From contig NZ_JALDUI010000014.1 of NCBI RefSeq assembly GCF_023115445.1, positions 1-60,582 of the forward strand: a stretch of DNA of 60,582 nt, given 5' to 3'. Of the stretch, positions 1 through 9,041 are shown piece after piece. The notes under the pieces are model-generated. The model was not told the DNA's origin and searched no databases. It saw only the letters and a program-made list of their open reading frames with translations. A program made the translations under genes and the position numbers. Each line of letters opens with the position of its first letter. The first letter of the stretch is position 1. This DNA is from Streptococcus sp. oral taxon 431. GTDB lineage: Bacteria; Bacillota; Bacilli; Lactobacillales; Streptococcaceae.

Positions 1-124
1 CTTTAACATAACGAAAAAGTAGTGAGTACTTTCTCCCGTCGGAGATTTCCTCACTACTAATCTTAGTATGTTTTAGTAAAAAATCACTCATTCTCACCCT
101 AAAAAAGAAACCAAGACACGAGTC
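1..124 (-). terminator. Terminator region downstream of amino-acid ABC operon
   Basis: Noncoding. Two stem-loops are visible. One is formed by TAGTGAG near 21 and CTCACTA near 51. The other lies at about 100-135 (GAAACCAAGACACGAG facing CTCAGTTTTC) and runs into the 3' end of the binding-protein gene. They plausibly end the minus-strand operon. I see no gene here. Confidence 0.5.
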
Positions 125-967
125 TCAGTTTTCTTTTCCTTTAACTTGGCTTGTTGCTATATCTTCACCAAACCATTTCTGGCTGATTTCTTGGAATTTT
201 CCTTCTTGATACAATTCCACAAAAGCCTTATTCAAATTGGCTAATAAGGTCTTATCCGCTGGTCTTACTCCGACTGCAAAAGACTCACTCTCAAAACCGG
301 CTGAGAAAATCTCATACTGGTCTAATATCCCTTCCGTTTTAAGATAATAATTGGCATAAACACGGTCAATTAAAAGAGCATCAATCCGATCATTTTGCAA
401 GTCAATCAAGGCTTCATTAAAACTCTGATACTGGTTTGCTTTTTGATCTTTTACGATATTTTTCAACAGGTCAGGTTGAGCTTCAAAATCTAGATAACCA
501 GAAGAACCTGCTTGGGCCCCAAAAATCTTATCTTTCATATCCGAAACTGACTGGATATTTTGCGATTTTTTTGAGACTAGAACCTGCTGATTCTCCATAT
601 AAGGAATTGTAAAAGCAACCTTTTCACGGCGTTCATCTGTTGCTGAATATCCATTCCAGATAGCATCAATAGTGCCGTTTTGAAGTTCTGTTTCCTTCAT
701 ATCCCAATCAATTGGTTGAAACTGTACCTTGAACCCCAGTTTCTCAGAAACGGCTTGGGCTAAATCAATATCAAATCCAACATATTGCCCATTCTTTTCT
801 TCAAAGCCCATAGGAACAAAGGTATTGTCAAATCCAATAGTAATGCTTCCTTGTTGTTGGTATTTTTCCCAATTATCTACTTTAGGATTGCTAGCTTTTT
901 GCGTGCATCCTACCAGGAAAAAAGCAAGAAAGAATACCAAAACAAGGCTGATTTTCTTTCGATTCAT
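125..967 (-). CDS. Amino-acid ABC transporter substrate-binding lipoprotein
   Basis: Extracellular lipid-anchored receptor of a polar amino-acid importer (SBP_bac_3 family). A 20-residue signal peptide ends in the lipobox LVGC with the lipidated Cys at about residue 21. The mature part has the two-lobed periplasmic-binding fold: an early ITIGFDNTFVPMGF strand, then GFDIDLAQAV, and a C-terminal WFGED. I start at the ATG at 967, 5 nt after AGGAGG; a GTG two codons upstream overlaps the Shine-Dalgarno sequence. It is last in a permease-ATPase-receptor operon with a 9-nt gap to the ATPase. The substrate (glutamine, cystine or another amino acid) cannot be fixed from sequence alone. Confidence 0.9.
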   Translation of the reverse strand: MNRKKISLVLVFFLAFFLVGCTQKASNPKVDNWEKYQQQGSITIGFDNTFVPMGFEEKNGQYVGFDIDLAQAVSEKLGFKVQFQPIDWDMKETELQNGTIDAIWNGYSATDERREKVAFTIPYMENQQVLVSKKSQNIQSVSDMKDKIFGAQAGSSGYLDFEAQPDLLKNIVKDQKANQYQSFNEALIDLQNDRIDALLIDRVYANYYLKTEGILDQYEIFSAGFESESFAVGVRPADKTLLANLNKAFVELYQEGKFQEISQKWFGEDIATSQVKGKEN

Positions 968-976
968 AGACACCTC

Positions 977-1606
977 CTACTTAGGCTCTACTTTGAGAAT
1001 CTGGTCAGCGATATTCTCTGCAAACTGGAGGTCGTGAGTCACGACAATCTGAGTCATACCTAATTCTCTATTTTGTAAGATTAGTTTTTCCACTTCGAGA
1101 CGCAACTCTGGATCAAGAGCCGAAGTTGGTTCGTCATAACCAATCACCTCAGGATCTATCATCATTGCACGTGCTAAGGCAACCCGTTGCTTTTGACCAC
1201 CAGATAAGGAATAAGGATAGGCATCTGCATGAGCTTCGAGTCCCAGACGAGTTAATAAGTCGACTGCCTTCTTCTTCGCATCTGCTTCAGACATTCCCAT
1301 TGTCTTGATGGGTGACAAAATCAAGTTCTCCATAACAGATAGGTGAGGAAAAAGCTGAAAATCTTGAAAGACAAATCCTAACAAGTGACGCTTCTCAAGT
1401 TCATCCAAAGGCAACGATTCTCCATTATAAAAAATCTCACCTGAATCAATGGTTTCAAGTCCAGCTAACATTCTGAGCAAGGTAGTCTTCCCACCACCAG
1501 ATGGACCAACGATAGCCAAAATCTGCTTTTCAGGAATTGTTAAACTGAAATTGGATAAAATTTCTTTTTTTCCAAATTTTTTGCTGATATTTCTTAACTC
1601 TAACAT
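977..1606 (-). CDS. Amino-acid ABC transporter ATP-binding protein
   Basis: Cytoplasmic ATPase (GlnQ/ArtP type) that drives the adjacent permease. Walker A GPSGGGKT, signature LSGGQKQRVALARA, Walker B IGYDEPTSALD and the switch His in VVTHD are all present. The reading frame is open 13 codons further upstream, but MLELRNISKKFG at 1606 has GGAGG 6 nt before it and matches the usual family N-terminus, giving 209 residues, slightly shorter than the typical 240. It is the middle gene of a three-gene operon. Confidence 0.9.
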   Translation of the reverse strand: MLELRNISKKFGKKEILSNFSLTIPEKQILAIVGPSGGGKTTLLRMLAGLETIDSGEIFYNGESLPLDELEKRHLLGFVFQDFQLFPHLSVMENLILSPIKTMGMSEADAKKKAVDLLTRLGLEAHADAYPYSLSGGQKQRVALARAMMIDPEVIGYDEPTSALDPELRLEVEKLILQNRELGMTQIVVTHDLQFAENIADQILKVEPK

Positions 1607-1616
1607 GGATAACCTC

Positions 1617-2258
1617 CTATCTATAGTAGCTGAACTTTTTCTCAAGTTTCTTAGCTAGGATTGTAACGATACCAATCATAAGCAGATAAATAGCTCCTGC
1701 TAGAAACATTGGAATCAAGCTAGCATCACGATTGGCTGCAGTACGACTAGCTAGGATTAAATCTGAAATACCGAGCGCATAGACCAGAGAAGTATCCTTA
1801 ACCAAACTCATAACCTCGTTAAATACACTTGGTAAGACAATTTTGGTCACCTGTGGCAAAATGATATAGCGAACGGTATCGAAAGGATTGAATTTCAAAA
1901 CCTTAGCCGCTTCGTATTGCCCTTGAGGAATGGTTGCAATTCCTCCACGGAAAATTTCAGCAAAGTAGGCTGCATAATTAAGGGTGAAGGCAATAATCGC
2001 TGCAGGCACACGATCTAAACGAATCCCAATACTTGGAAGGACATAATAAATAAAAATTAGTTGCAAGAGCAAGGGTGTCCCGCGCATCACCCAGATATAG
2101 ATATCAATCATGTAATGGAGGGGTTTCCAATGGACCTGTAAGCAAAAGGCAACCAAAATGCCTAAAGGGATTGAAAAGAGCAAGACCAGTGCAAAAACTT
2201 GTAAAGTCATTGTCGCACCGCTCAATAAACTTGGTAATATCTCAAATAAGTAAGACAT
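1617..2258 (-). CDS. Amino-acid ABC transporter permease
   Basis: Membrane subunit of the polar amino-acid importer (HisM/GlnP type, BPD_transp_1). It has about five hydrophobic segments in 213 residues. The EAA loop is visible as GQYEAAKVLKFNPFDTVRYIILPQ. The ATG at 2258 follows AGGAGG by 6 nt, whereas the open frame continues 16 codons upstream without a ribosome-binding site. First gene of the operon, with its promoter probably in the AT-rich stretch 2260-2460 shared with divergent plsY. Confidence 0.9.
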   Translation of the reverse strand: MSYLFEILPSLLSGATMTLQVFALVLLFSIPLGILVAFCLQVHWKPLHYMIDIYIWVMRGTPLLLQLIFIYYVLPSIGIRLDRVPAAIIAFTLNYAAYFAEIFRGGIATIPQGQYEAAKVLKFNPFDTVRYIILPQVTKIVLPSVFNEVMSLVKDTSLVYALGISDLILASRTAANRDASLIPMFLAGAIYLLMIGIVTILAKKLEKKFSYYR

Positions 2259-2461
2259 ATTCCACCTCCTAAAAATAATTGTTCTCATTATAGCATAAAT
2301 AAACACAAAATCAAAGAATTTCAGAAACTTTCATGAATTTTTAAAACTTTAACCTTGATTTTCGAACAATAGTGTTCATGAGAAAAATTTTCTACTTACA
2401 TAAAGAATCAGATGTCACAATTTGAGAAAAGATTCCTTTCCGTTTCTCTCCTATTTCATGG

Positions 2462-2467
2462 TATAAT
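2462..2467 (+). promoter_or_regulatory. Extended -10 promoter of plsY
   Basis: TGG-TATAAT, an extended -10 element. The first ATG of plsY lies only 6 nt downstream of TATAAT, so the expected transcription start falls on or next to the start codon. No Shine-Dalgarno sequence fits in between, which predicts a leaderless mRNA. Confidence 0.6.
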
Positions 2468-2473
2468 AGAAGC

Positions 2474-3115
2474 ATGATGACAATAGTATTATTAATTTTA
2501 GCTTATTTATTGGGTTCTATCCCTTCAGGACTGTGGATTGGGCAAATCTTCTTTAAGATCAATCTAAGAGAACATGGTTCTGGTAATACTGGAACGACCA
2601 ATACCTTTCGTATTTTAGGTAAGAAAGCGGGTATGGCAACCTTCGTGATTGACTTTTTCAAAGGAACCATCGCAACCTTGCTTCCACTTATCTTTCATGT
2701 CCAAGGAGTTTCACCTCTAGTCTTTGGCCTTTTAGCTGTGATTGGACATACCTTCCCAGTATTTGCAGGCTTTAAAGGAGGAAAAGCTGTCGCAACTAGT
2801 GCTGGAGTCATTTTCGGATTTGCTCCTCTATTTTGCCTCTATCTAGCAGTTGTTTTCTTCGGCACTCTTTATCTTGGCAGTATGATTTCTCTCTCTAGTG
2901 TTACTGCTGCCCTTGCTGCTGTACTTGGGGTGATCCTCTTTCCACTTATCGGTTTCCTACTGCCAAGTTACGATTTATTATTTGTAGTGATTATCCTAGC
3001 CCTCGCAAGCTTAATTATCATTCGCCATAAGGATAACATCAATCGTATTCAAAACAAAACTGAGAACCTAGTTCCTTGGGGACTAAATCTTACCCATCAA
3101 AAACCTAAAAAATAA
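2474..3115 (+). CDS. plsY: Glycerol-3-phosphate acyltransferase PlsY
   Basis: Membrane enzyme that transfers an acyl group from acyl-phosphate to glycerol 3-phosphate, the first acylation in phospholipid synthesis. The family motifs are visible: LGSIPSGLW near the N-terminus, the glycine-rich [12 protein letters not shown], and [18 protein letters not shown] in the middle. Several transmembrane segments fill the 213 residues, the normal size. Two ATGs (2474, 2477) are possible. In pneumococcus, as I recall, plsY lies divergent to parE; here it is divergent to an amino-acid ABC operon instead. Confidence 0.95.
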   Translation: MMTIVLLILAYLLGSIPSGLWIGQIFFKINLREHGSGNTGTTNTFRILGKKAGMATFVIDFFKGTIATLLPLIFHVQGVSPLVFGLLAVIGHTFPVFAGFKGGKAVATSAGVIFGFAPLFCLYLAVVFFGTLYLGSMISLSSVTAALAAVLGVILFPLIGFLLPSYDLLFVVIILALASLIIIRHKDNINRIQNKTENLVPWGLNLTHQKPKK

Positions 3116-3142
3116 AGCGTCAGTTCAAACCGACGCTTTTTT
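3115..3142. terminator. Bidirectional terminator between plsY and nup operon
   Basis: AAGCGTC (3115-3121) pairs with GACGCTT (3132-3138) and is followed by a T run on the plus strand, with A-rich sequence before it serving the minus strand. It separates convergent plsY and the nucleoside transporter operon. Confidence 0.8.
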
Positions 3143-3144
3143 GT

Positions 3145-4101
3145 TTATTTAGATTTGATATAGTTGATACCATCTGCTTTCGGTGCAACAGCTTTACCAA
3201 AGAAGGCTGCTAGTACGACAATGGTCAAAAGATATGGTGCAATTTGCAAGTAAACGGCTGGAACTCCTTGCAAGAAAGGAAGTTGAGAACCGATTACTGC
3301 TAAACTTTGTGATAGTCCGAAGAAGAGACTTGAAAGCATAGCACCAACAGGATTCCATTTACCGAAGATCATAGCAGCAAGTGCGATAAATCCAGGCCCA
3401 ACGATGGTTGTAACTGAGAAGTTAACGGAAATTGACTGAGCGTAGATAGCTCCACCGATTCCTCCAAGGAAACCTGAAATCACAACTCCAAGATATCTCA
3501 TCTTGTAGACATTAATCCCCAAAGTATCTGCTGCTTGTGGGTGTTCACCAACTGAACGAAGGCGAAGTCCAAAGCGAGTTTTAAAGAGGACAAACCATGC
3601 TAAGAATGAGAAGGCAATTGCTAGGTAACCAAGTAAACTTGTTGACTTGAAGAAGATATCTCCGATAACTGGGATATTAGCCAAAAGAGGGAAATCAAAA
3701 CGTCCAAAAGTTTGCGTTAAGTTATCCGTTTGTCCCTTGTTATAAAGCACCTTCACCAAGAAGACTGCCAAGGCTGGCGCCATCAAGTTAAGTACGGTAC
3801 CACTGACAACATGGTCAGCACGAAAATGAACTGTAGCTACTGCGTGAATCAGTGAAAAGATAGCTCCGACTAATCCACCAACTAGAAGAGCCAACCAAGG
3901 AGTTAATGCTCCCAAATCTTGTGCAAATTCAAGGTTAAAAACAACTCCAGAGAAGGCACCCATGACCATGATTCCTTCAAGTCCAACGTTAACAACTCCA
4001 CCACGTTCAGAGAAAACGCCTCCGATACTTGTGAAAATAAGTGGTGCTGAGTAAATCAACATTGAAGAAACCATAAGGGTTAGCATTGTTGTAATCGACA
4101 T
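3145..4101 (-). CDS. Nucleoside ABC transporter permease (NupQ-like)
   Basis: One of two membrane subunits of a BMP-type nucleoside importer (BPD_transp_2 family, RbsC-like). 318 residues with about eight to ten hydrophobic helices. It shows the family signature VGLEGIMVMGAFSG near residue 40 and VGEHPQAADTLGINVYKMRY in a cytoplasmic loop. It starts 2 nt downstream of its partner permease, so the two are probably translationally coupled. Context: last gene of the lipoprotein-ATPase-permease-permease set. Confidence 0.92.
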   Translation of the reverse strand: MSITTMLTLMVSSMLIYSAPLIFTSIGGVFSERGGVVNVGLEGIMVMGAFSGVVFNLEFAQDLGALTPWLALLVGGLVGAIFSLIHAVATVHFRADHVVSGTVLNLMAPALAVFLVKVLYNKGQTDNLTQTFGRFDFPLLANIPVIGDIFFKSTSLLGYLAIAFSFLAWFVLFKTRFGLRLRSVGEHPQAADTLGINVYKMRYLGVVISGFLGGIGGAIYAQSISVNFSVTTIVGPGFIALAAMIFGKWNPVGAMLSSLFFGLSQSLAVIGSQLPFLQGVPAVYLQIAPYLLTIVVLAAFFGKAVAPKADGINYIKSK

Positions 4102-4103
4102 CC

Positions 4104-5162
4104 TTACTTACCTCCTTTAAGTTGTTTTCTTGGTTTGACAAAGCGTTCGATGATGTAGTGAACGCTGACAAAGAAGATAATTGAGGCTGTAACGATACTT
4201 ACAAGCTCAGATGGCACTTGAGCAGCATTCATACCTGGAGCTCCAACTTGAAGTACTCCAAACAAGAAGGCTGCAAATAGAATTCCAATCGGTGAGTTTG
4301 CAGCAAGTAGACTTACCGCCATTCCGTTAAAGCCGATCGCCAATGATGAACCTTGGACATAAACGTTTTGGAAGGTCCCAAGTCCTTCTACAGCTCCACC
4401 TAGACCTGCAAGAGCACCTGAGATAATCATTGATAGGATGATGGTGCGTTTAGCTGAAATACCTGCGTATTCAGAAGCATTTGGATTGAGACCAACTGCA
4501 CGGATTTCAAAACCGAGAGTTGTCTTCTTAAGCAAGAACCAGATAACTGCAACTGCAATGATAGCAAAGAAAATCCCAATATTCATACGAGAGTTTCCAG
4601 TTAACTCAGCAAGCCAAGGTGTTTGATAAGTTGCATTTGCACTTACTCGAATTGATGAGTCAGTACTTTGCATGATATCTTTAGGGAAAGAGTGGATAAA
4701 GGCATTACTTGTATAGAGAACAATATAGTTCATCATGATGGTTACGATGACTTCAGATGTTCCAAGATAGGCTCTTAAAATACCAGGAATGGCACCAACG
4801 ATTCCTCCAGCCACCAGCGCAATGACAACTGTCGCAAGAATCAACAATGGACGTGGTAAATCTGGATTTGAAAGAGCGAACCAGCCACTCATAACCCAAC
4901 CAGCGAGTGCTTGTCCTGGAAGACCAACGTTAAAGAAGCCAGCACGACTCGCAACTGCAAATCCAAGAGCAATCAAGACTAATGGCCCCATGGCACGGAA
5001 AATTTCACCGATTCCACGAACGCTACCGAAGGCTGTGTAGAACAACTCTTCATAACCCCAAATAGCATCGTAGCCAAAAATCCACATGACGATGGCTCCA
5101 AGCAAGATTCCAAGGATAACAGAAATCAAGGGAACCGAAATTTGTTGTAATTTTTTAGACAT
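4104..5162 (-). CDS. Nucleoside ABC transporter permease (NupP-like)
   Basis: Second membrane subunit of the nucleoside importer, about 352 residues, with an N-terminal helix and then the BPD_transp_2 fold. The motifs NVGLPGQALAGWVMSG and RAVGLNPNASEYAGI parallel those of the neighbouring permease. The ATG at 5162 overlaps the TGA of the upstream ATPase gene; a GTG one codon earlier is also in frame. Such an overlap points to translational coupling and fixed stoichiometry. Confidence 0.92.
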   Translation of the reverse strand: MSKKLQQISVPLISVILGILLGAIVMWIFGYDAIWGYEELFYTAFGSVRGIGEIFRAMGPLVLIALGFAVASRAGFFNVGLPGQALAGWVMSGWFALSNPDLPRPLLILATVVIALVAGGIVGAIPGILRAYLGTSEVIVTIMMNYIVLYTSNAFIHSFPKDIMQSTDSSIRVSANATYQTPWLAELTGNSRMNIGIFFAIIAVAVIWFLLKKTTLGFEIRAVGLNPNASEYAGISAKRTIILSMIISGALAGLGGAVEGLGTFQNVYVQGSSLAIGFNGMAVSLLAANSPIGILFAAFLFGVLQVGAPGMNAAQVPSELVSIVTASIIFFVSVHYIIERFVKPRKQLKGGK

Positions 5163-6691
5163 CACTCTTCTCCTTTTTCCAATTCACCACCAGCCATCAA
5201 GACACCAAGTTCTTGCTTATTGGTTGTTTCTGGCGTTACAATCCCTTGAATCTTACCATCATGGATAACAGCGATTCTATCTGAGACATTTAGAATCTCA
5301 TCTAGTTCAAAGCTGACTACAAGGACAGCTTTTCCATTATCACGTTCTTGAATCAAGCGTTTGTGAATGTACTCAATGGCTCCGACGTCCAAACCACGAG
5401 TTGGTTGGCTGACGATGAGGAGATCCGGATTTCGATCAATCTCCCGAGCGATGATTGCTTTTTGTTGATTTCCTCCAGAAAGGGCTGAAGCTGGAACAAT
5501 CTCGCTAGCAGCGCGAACATCAAACTCTTGCATCAATTTTTTTGCATACTCAATGATATTCGTATAATTTAAAATTCCCTTCTTGCTATGAGGTTCCTTA
5601 TAGTAGGTTTGAAGAGCGATATTTTCAGAAATCATCATTTCCAAAACCAGACCATCACGGTGACGGTCTTCAGGAACGTGACCTACACTTAGTTCAGTGA
5701 TTTGGCGAGGATGCAAACCTACGATAGATTGGCCTTTCAACTCTACGCTACCAGATTCAATCTTACGAAGTCCTGTGATAGCCTGGATCAATTCAGACTG
5801 ACCATTTCCATCAATCCCAGCAATCCCAACAATCTCACCAGCTCGAACATCAAGAGAAAGATTTTTAACTGCTGGAACCCCACGGTTTTCATTGACTACT
5901 AAATCTTTGATAGATAGTACAACTTCTTTTGGTTGAGCTGACTGTTTCTCAGTTTTGAAGGAAACTGAACGCCCTACCATCATTTCTGCCAAGTCAGCAT
6001 TAGTTGCACCAGCAATCTCAACTGTTTCGATTGATTTACCACGACGGATAACTGTAACGCGGTCAGAAACCGCACGAATTTCATCCAACTTGTGGGTAAT
6101 CAAGATAATTGATTTACCTTCTTTGACCAAGTTCTTCATGATTGCCATCAACTCATCGATTTCTGACGGTGTCAAAACAGCAGTAGGTTCGTCAAAGATA
6201 AGAATATCTGCTCCACGATAAAGTGTCTTCAAGATTTCAACACGTTGTTGAGCCCCAACGGAGATGTCTGCAACTTTGGCAGAAGGATCCACAGCAAGGC
6301 CATAACGTTCAGACAACTCATTGATTTCTCGAGTTGCACGAGCAATATCTAGCACACCATTTTTGGTCAATTCACTTCCCAAAATGATATTTTCAGCAAC
6401 TGTGAAGGCCTCAACCAACATAAAGTGCTGGTGAACCATCCCAATTCCTAAGCTAGCTGCTTTCGATGGTGAATCCAGTTTAACAACCTGTCCATTTACT
6501 ACAATTTCACCACTAGTTGGTTCAAGTAGCCCCGCTAGCATATTCATAAGCGTAGACTTCCCTGCTCCATTTTCTCCTAAAAGTGCATGAATCTCACCTT
6601 TGCGAAGTTCTAGGTTGATCTTGTCGTTAGCGACAAACTCACCAAAGACCTTGGTAATCTCACGCATCTCAATGACATTTTCGTGTGCCAT
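5162..6691 (-). CDS. Nucleoside ABC transporter, duplicated ATP-binding protein
   Basis: Tandem ABC ATPase of the sugar/nucleoside type (RbsA/NupO-like), 509 residues. The N-terminal half has Walker A GENGAGKST, signature SVGAQQRVEI and Walker B LIFDEPTAVL. In the C-terminal half Walker A is degenerate (GIDGNGQSEL, no Lys), the signature is SGGNQQKAIIA and Walker B has Gln in place of the catalytic Glu (VSQPTRGLD), as is usual in this subfamily. It powers the two permeases downstream, and a hairpin lies upstream between it and the lipoprotein gene. Confidence 0.93.
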   Translation of the reverse strand: MAHENVIEMREITKVFGEFVANDKINLELRKGEIHALLGENGAGKSTLMNMLAGLLEPTSGEIVVNGQVVKLDSPSKAASLGIGMVHQHFMLVEAFTVAENIILGSELTKNGVLDIARATREINELSERYGLAVDPSAKVADISVGAQQRVEILKTLYRGADILIFDEPTAVLTPSEIDELMAIMKNLVKEGKSIILITHKLDEIRAVSDRVTVIRRGKSIETVEIAGATNADLAEMMVGRSVSFKTEKQSAQPKEVVLSIKDLVVNENRGVPAVKNLSLDVRAGEIVGIAGIDGNGQSELIQAITGLRKIESGSVELKGQSIVGLHPRQITELSVGHVPEDRHRDGLVLEMMISENIALQTYYKEPHSKKGILNYTNIIEYAKKLMQEFDVRAASEIVPASALSGGNQQKAIIAREIDRNPDLLIVSQPTRGLDVGAIEYIHKRLIQERDNGKAVLVVSFELDEILNVSDRIAVIHDGKIQGIVTPETTNKQELGVLMAGGELEKGEE

Positions 6692-6789
6692 GTGCTCTTC
6701 CTTTCAGAGTTTTATTTTATTTCAATAAAACTTGTTAAAATGATATCTTAACAAGCTCTATTGAGACAAAATTAATTTGCCCCAATTCT

Positions 6790-6814
6790 TAAAGAAGCGG
6801 CCCAAGGCCGCTTC
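6790..6814 (-). terminator. GC-rich hairpin between lipoprotein gene and ATPase gene
   Basis: GAAGCGGCC (6792-6800) and GGCCGCTTC (6804-6812) form a strong stem without a long T run. Between a highly expressed binding protein and its ATPase, such a hairpin usually lowers downstream transcription or protects the 3' end of the upstream message; that role is inferred. Confidence 0.6.
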
Positions 6815-6835
6815 CTAAGAAATGACTTCCTTTAT

Positions 6836-7891
6836 TTATTTTTCAGGAACTTTGATGCTACCATCAAGGATTTTAGCTTTAGCTTCTTCAACAGCTTTCT
6901 TAGCTTCTTCAGTAAGGTTTGTCACTGCCAAGTCAACACCTTTATCTTTCAATGAGTAAACGATAACTTGACCACCAGGGAATTCACCTTTTTCTGCTTT
7001 GTTAGAAAGGTCTTGAACTGTTGTTCCAACTTGTTTCAAAGTAGAAGCAAGAACGAAGTTTGATTCTTTACCATCTTTAGAAGTGTATTTACCTTCTTCT
7101 GCTTGGTCACGGTCTACACCAAGAACCCAAACTTTTTCGTCTTCGTTTTTGCTTTCATTCAAAGATTTAGCTTCTGAGAAGACACCTGCACCAGTACCAC
7201 CAGCTGCTTGGTAGATTACGTCTGCACCTGCAGCGTATTGAGCTGCAGCGATTGTTTTACCTTTAGCGGCATCACCAAATGAACCAGCGTAGTCTACTTG
7301 TACTTTGATAGATGGGTCAACTGACTCAACACCAGCTTTGAAACCAGCTGCGAAACGAGAAATAACTTCAGATTCCATACCACCTACAAAACCAACTTGT
7401 TTTGTTTTAGTAGTTTTAGCTGCTGCTACACCTGCAAGGTAAGCTGCTTCGTTATCAGCAAATGTTACACTTGCTACGTTCTTTTGATCTTTAATCACAT
7501 CATCAATCAAAACATAGTTCAAGTCTGCATGTTCTTTCGCTGCTTCTTCAACTGCATTGTGAAGGGCAAAACCAACACCATAAATCAAGTTGTAGCTTCC
7601 TGCTGCTTGGTTCAAGTTGTTAGCATAGTCAGCTTCACTTGTTGATTGGAAGTATGTGTAGCCTTTATCTTTTGCAAGATTGTGCTCTTTACCCCAAGCT
7701 TGAAGACCTTCCCAAGCTGATTGGTTGAATGATTTATCATCAACACCACCAGTATCTGTAACGATAGCTGCTTTAGTCTTCAAATCAGAAGATGAAGATG
7801 CTGCGTTACGAGAAGAGCGATTACCACATGCAGCAAGTCCAAATGCTGCTACTGCAACTAGACCAAGGCCTAGCCATTGTTTCTTGTTCAT
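6836..7891 (-). CDS. BMP-family nucleoside-binding lipoprotein (PnrA/TmpC-like)
   Basis: Surface lipoprotein that captures nucleosides for the downstream ABC importer. Lipobox LAAC with Cys near residue 22, then a Ser/Asn-rich linker. The Bmp domain opens with KAAIVTDTGGVDDKSFNQSAWEGL, and GVGFALHNAVEEAA follows further in. The ATG at 7891 follows AGGAGG by 7 nt; the frame stays open 13 codons further upstream. 351 residues, the normal size. PnrA of pneumococcus is a known surface antigen. Confidence 0.93.
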   Translation of the reverse strand: MNKKQWLGLGLVAVAAFGLAACGNRSSRNAASSSSDLKTKAAIVTDTGGVDDKSFNQSAWEGLQAWGKEHNLAKDKGYTYFQSTSEADYANNLNQAAGSYNLIYGVGFALHNAVEEAAKEHADLNYVLIDDVIKDQKNVASVTFADNEAAYLAGVAAAKTTKTKQVGFVGGMESEVISRFAAGFKAGVESVDPSIKVQVDYAGSFGDAAKGKTIAAAQYAAGADVIYQAAGGTGAGVFSEAKSLNESKNEDEKVWVLGVDRDQAEEGKYTSKDGKESNFVLASTLKQVGTTVQDLSNKAEKGEFPGGQVIVYSLKDKGVDLAVTNLTEEAKKAVEEAKAKILDGSIKVPEK

Positions 7892-7985
7892 TACTGAACC
7901 TCCTAAATAAGATGCGCAACGAAGTTGCAAGTATGGATTGATTGGTCACAAGGACCCTTGTCACTCAGGGAGTGACGCAGACTAA
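7892..7985 (-). other. Spacer with three short hairpins before the lipoprotein gene
   Basis: On the minus strand, three small stems follow one another between cdd and the lipoprotein start: GTCACT/AGTGAC (7960-7976), ACAAG/CTTGT (about 7948-7961) and GCAAC/GTTGC (7916-7928). The last stem sits about 20 nt before the Shine-Dalgarno sequence. They could be processing or stabilising elements; no promoter is evident. Confidence 0.45.
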
Positions 7986-8375
7986 CTAATGCAAGTCTGT
8001 AAATGAGTATGGAAGTAATTCCCCGACCGTCATCTCGACCGTCGATTTATCTTTGGCAACTAAGGTCACCTTTAGATCTTGTTCAAAAAATTCGACCATA
8101 ACTTGGCGACAAGCTCCACATGGAGAAATAGGTTTCTCAGTTTGACCATAAACAATCAATTCTGAAAACTCCCGTTGTCCTTCAGAAACAGCTTTAAAAA
8201 TAGCTGTTCTCTCACCACAGTTGGTCAAGGGGTAGCTAGCATTTTCAATATTGCATCCTGTATAGACGCTTCCATCCTTAGCAACCAAAACGGCACCGAT
8301 TGGAAAGTGTGAATAGGGTACATAGGCGTTTTGACTAGTCTCAATCGCTAAGTCAATCAACTCAGTAGTCGCCAT
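7986..8375 (-). CDS. cdd: Cytidine deaminase
   Basis: Zn enzyme that deaminates cytidine and deoxycytidine to uridine and deoxyuridine, feeding the neighbouring pyrimidine phosphorylase. The active-site motifs are [19 protein letters not shown] (zinc Cys and proton-shuttle Glu) and PCGACRQV (two zinc Cys). 129 residues, standard for the tetrameric Gram-positive form. Its start overlaps the 3' end of deoC by 14 nt, so the two are coupled. Confidence 0.95.
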   Translation of the reverse strand: MATTELIDLAIETSQNAYVPYSHFPIGAVLVAKDGSVYTGCNIENASYPLTNCGERTAIFKAVSEGQREFSELIVYGQTEKPISPCGACRQVMVEFFEQDLKVTLVAKDKSTVEMTVGELLPYSFTDLH

Positions 8376-9024
8376 CTGCTAACTCTCCTTTTAAGATTGC
8401 TACACCAGAAGATGTTCCGATACGAGTAGCTCCAGCTTCAACAAAGGCAACAGCATCTGCATAAGAACGAGCACCACCAGCAGCTTTAACCCCCATATCA
8501 GGTCCAACTGTTTGGCGCATTAATTTAACATCCGGTAGGGTTGCACCACCTGTTGAGAAACCAGTTGACGTCTTGACAAAGTCTGCTCCTGCTTTCTGGG
8601 CTAGCTGGCAAGCCTGAACTTTTTCTTCATCAGTTAACAAACAAGCCTCGATAATAACCTTAACCAGTTTGTCTCCGCTTGCTTCAACAACTGCTCGAAT
8701 ATCTGACTCAACCAAGTCCACATAGCCTGACTTGAGTGCTCCAACATTGATAACCATATCAATCTCATCAGCACCATTTTGGATAGCTTCTTTAGTTTCG
8801 AAGGATTTAACAGCAGATGTTGTGGCTCCAAGAGGAAAGCCTACAACCGTACAAACCTTGACATCAGTAGTTTCTAGACCAGATTTGGCATGAGCAACCC
8901 AGCACGGATTAACACAAACACTGGCAAAATCATAGTCTTTGGCTTCAGATAACAAACGATTAATTTGTTCCACTGTTGCATCTTGCTTTAAAAGCGTATG
9001 ATCAATGTATTTATTTAATTTCAT
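8362..9024 (-). CDS. deoC: Deoxyribose-phosphate aldolase
   Basis: Cleaves 2-deoxyribose 5-phosphate to acetaldehyde and glyceraldehyde 3-phosphate. A TIM-barrel class I aldolase: the Schiff-base Lys is in [14 protein letters not shown], and the second catalytic Lys region is [24 protein letters not shown] is also typical. 220 residues, normal size. It sits between pdp and cdd in the deoxynucleoside catabolic operon. Confidence 0.96.
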   Translation of the reverse strand: MKLNKYIDHTLLKQDATVEQINRLLSEAKDYDFASVCVNPCWVAHAKSGLETTDVKVCTVVGFPLGATTSAVKSFETKEAIQNGADEIDMVINVGALKSGYVDLVESDIRAVVEASGDKLVKVIIEACLLTDEEKVQACQLAQKAGADFVKTSTGFSTGGATLPDVKLMRQTVGPDMGVKAAGGARSYADAVAFVEAGATRIGTSSGVAILKGELADGDY

Positions 9025-9041
9025 TTCGGTTTTTCCTTAAA

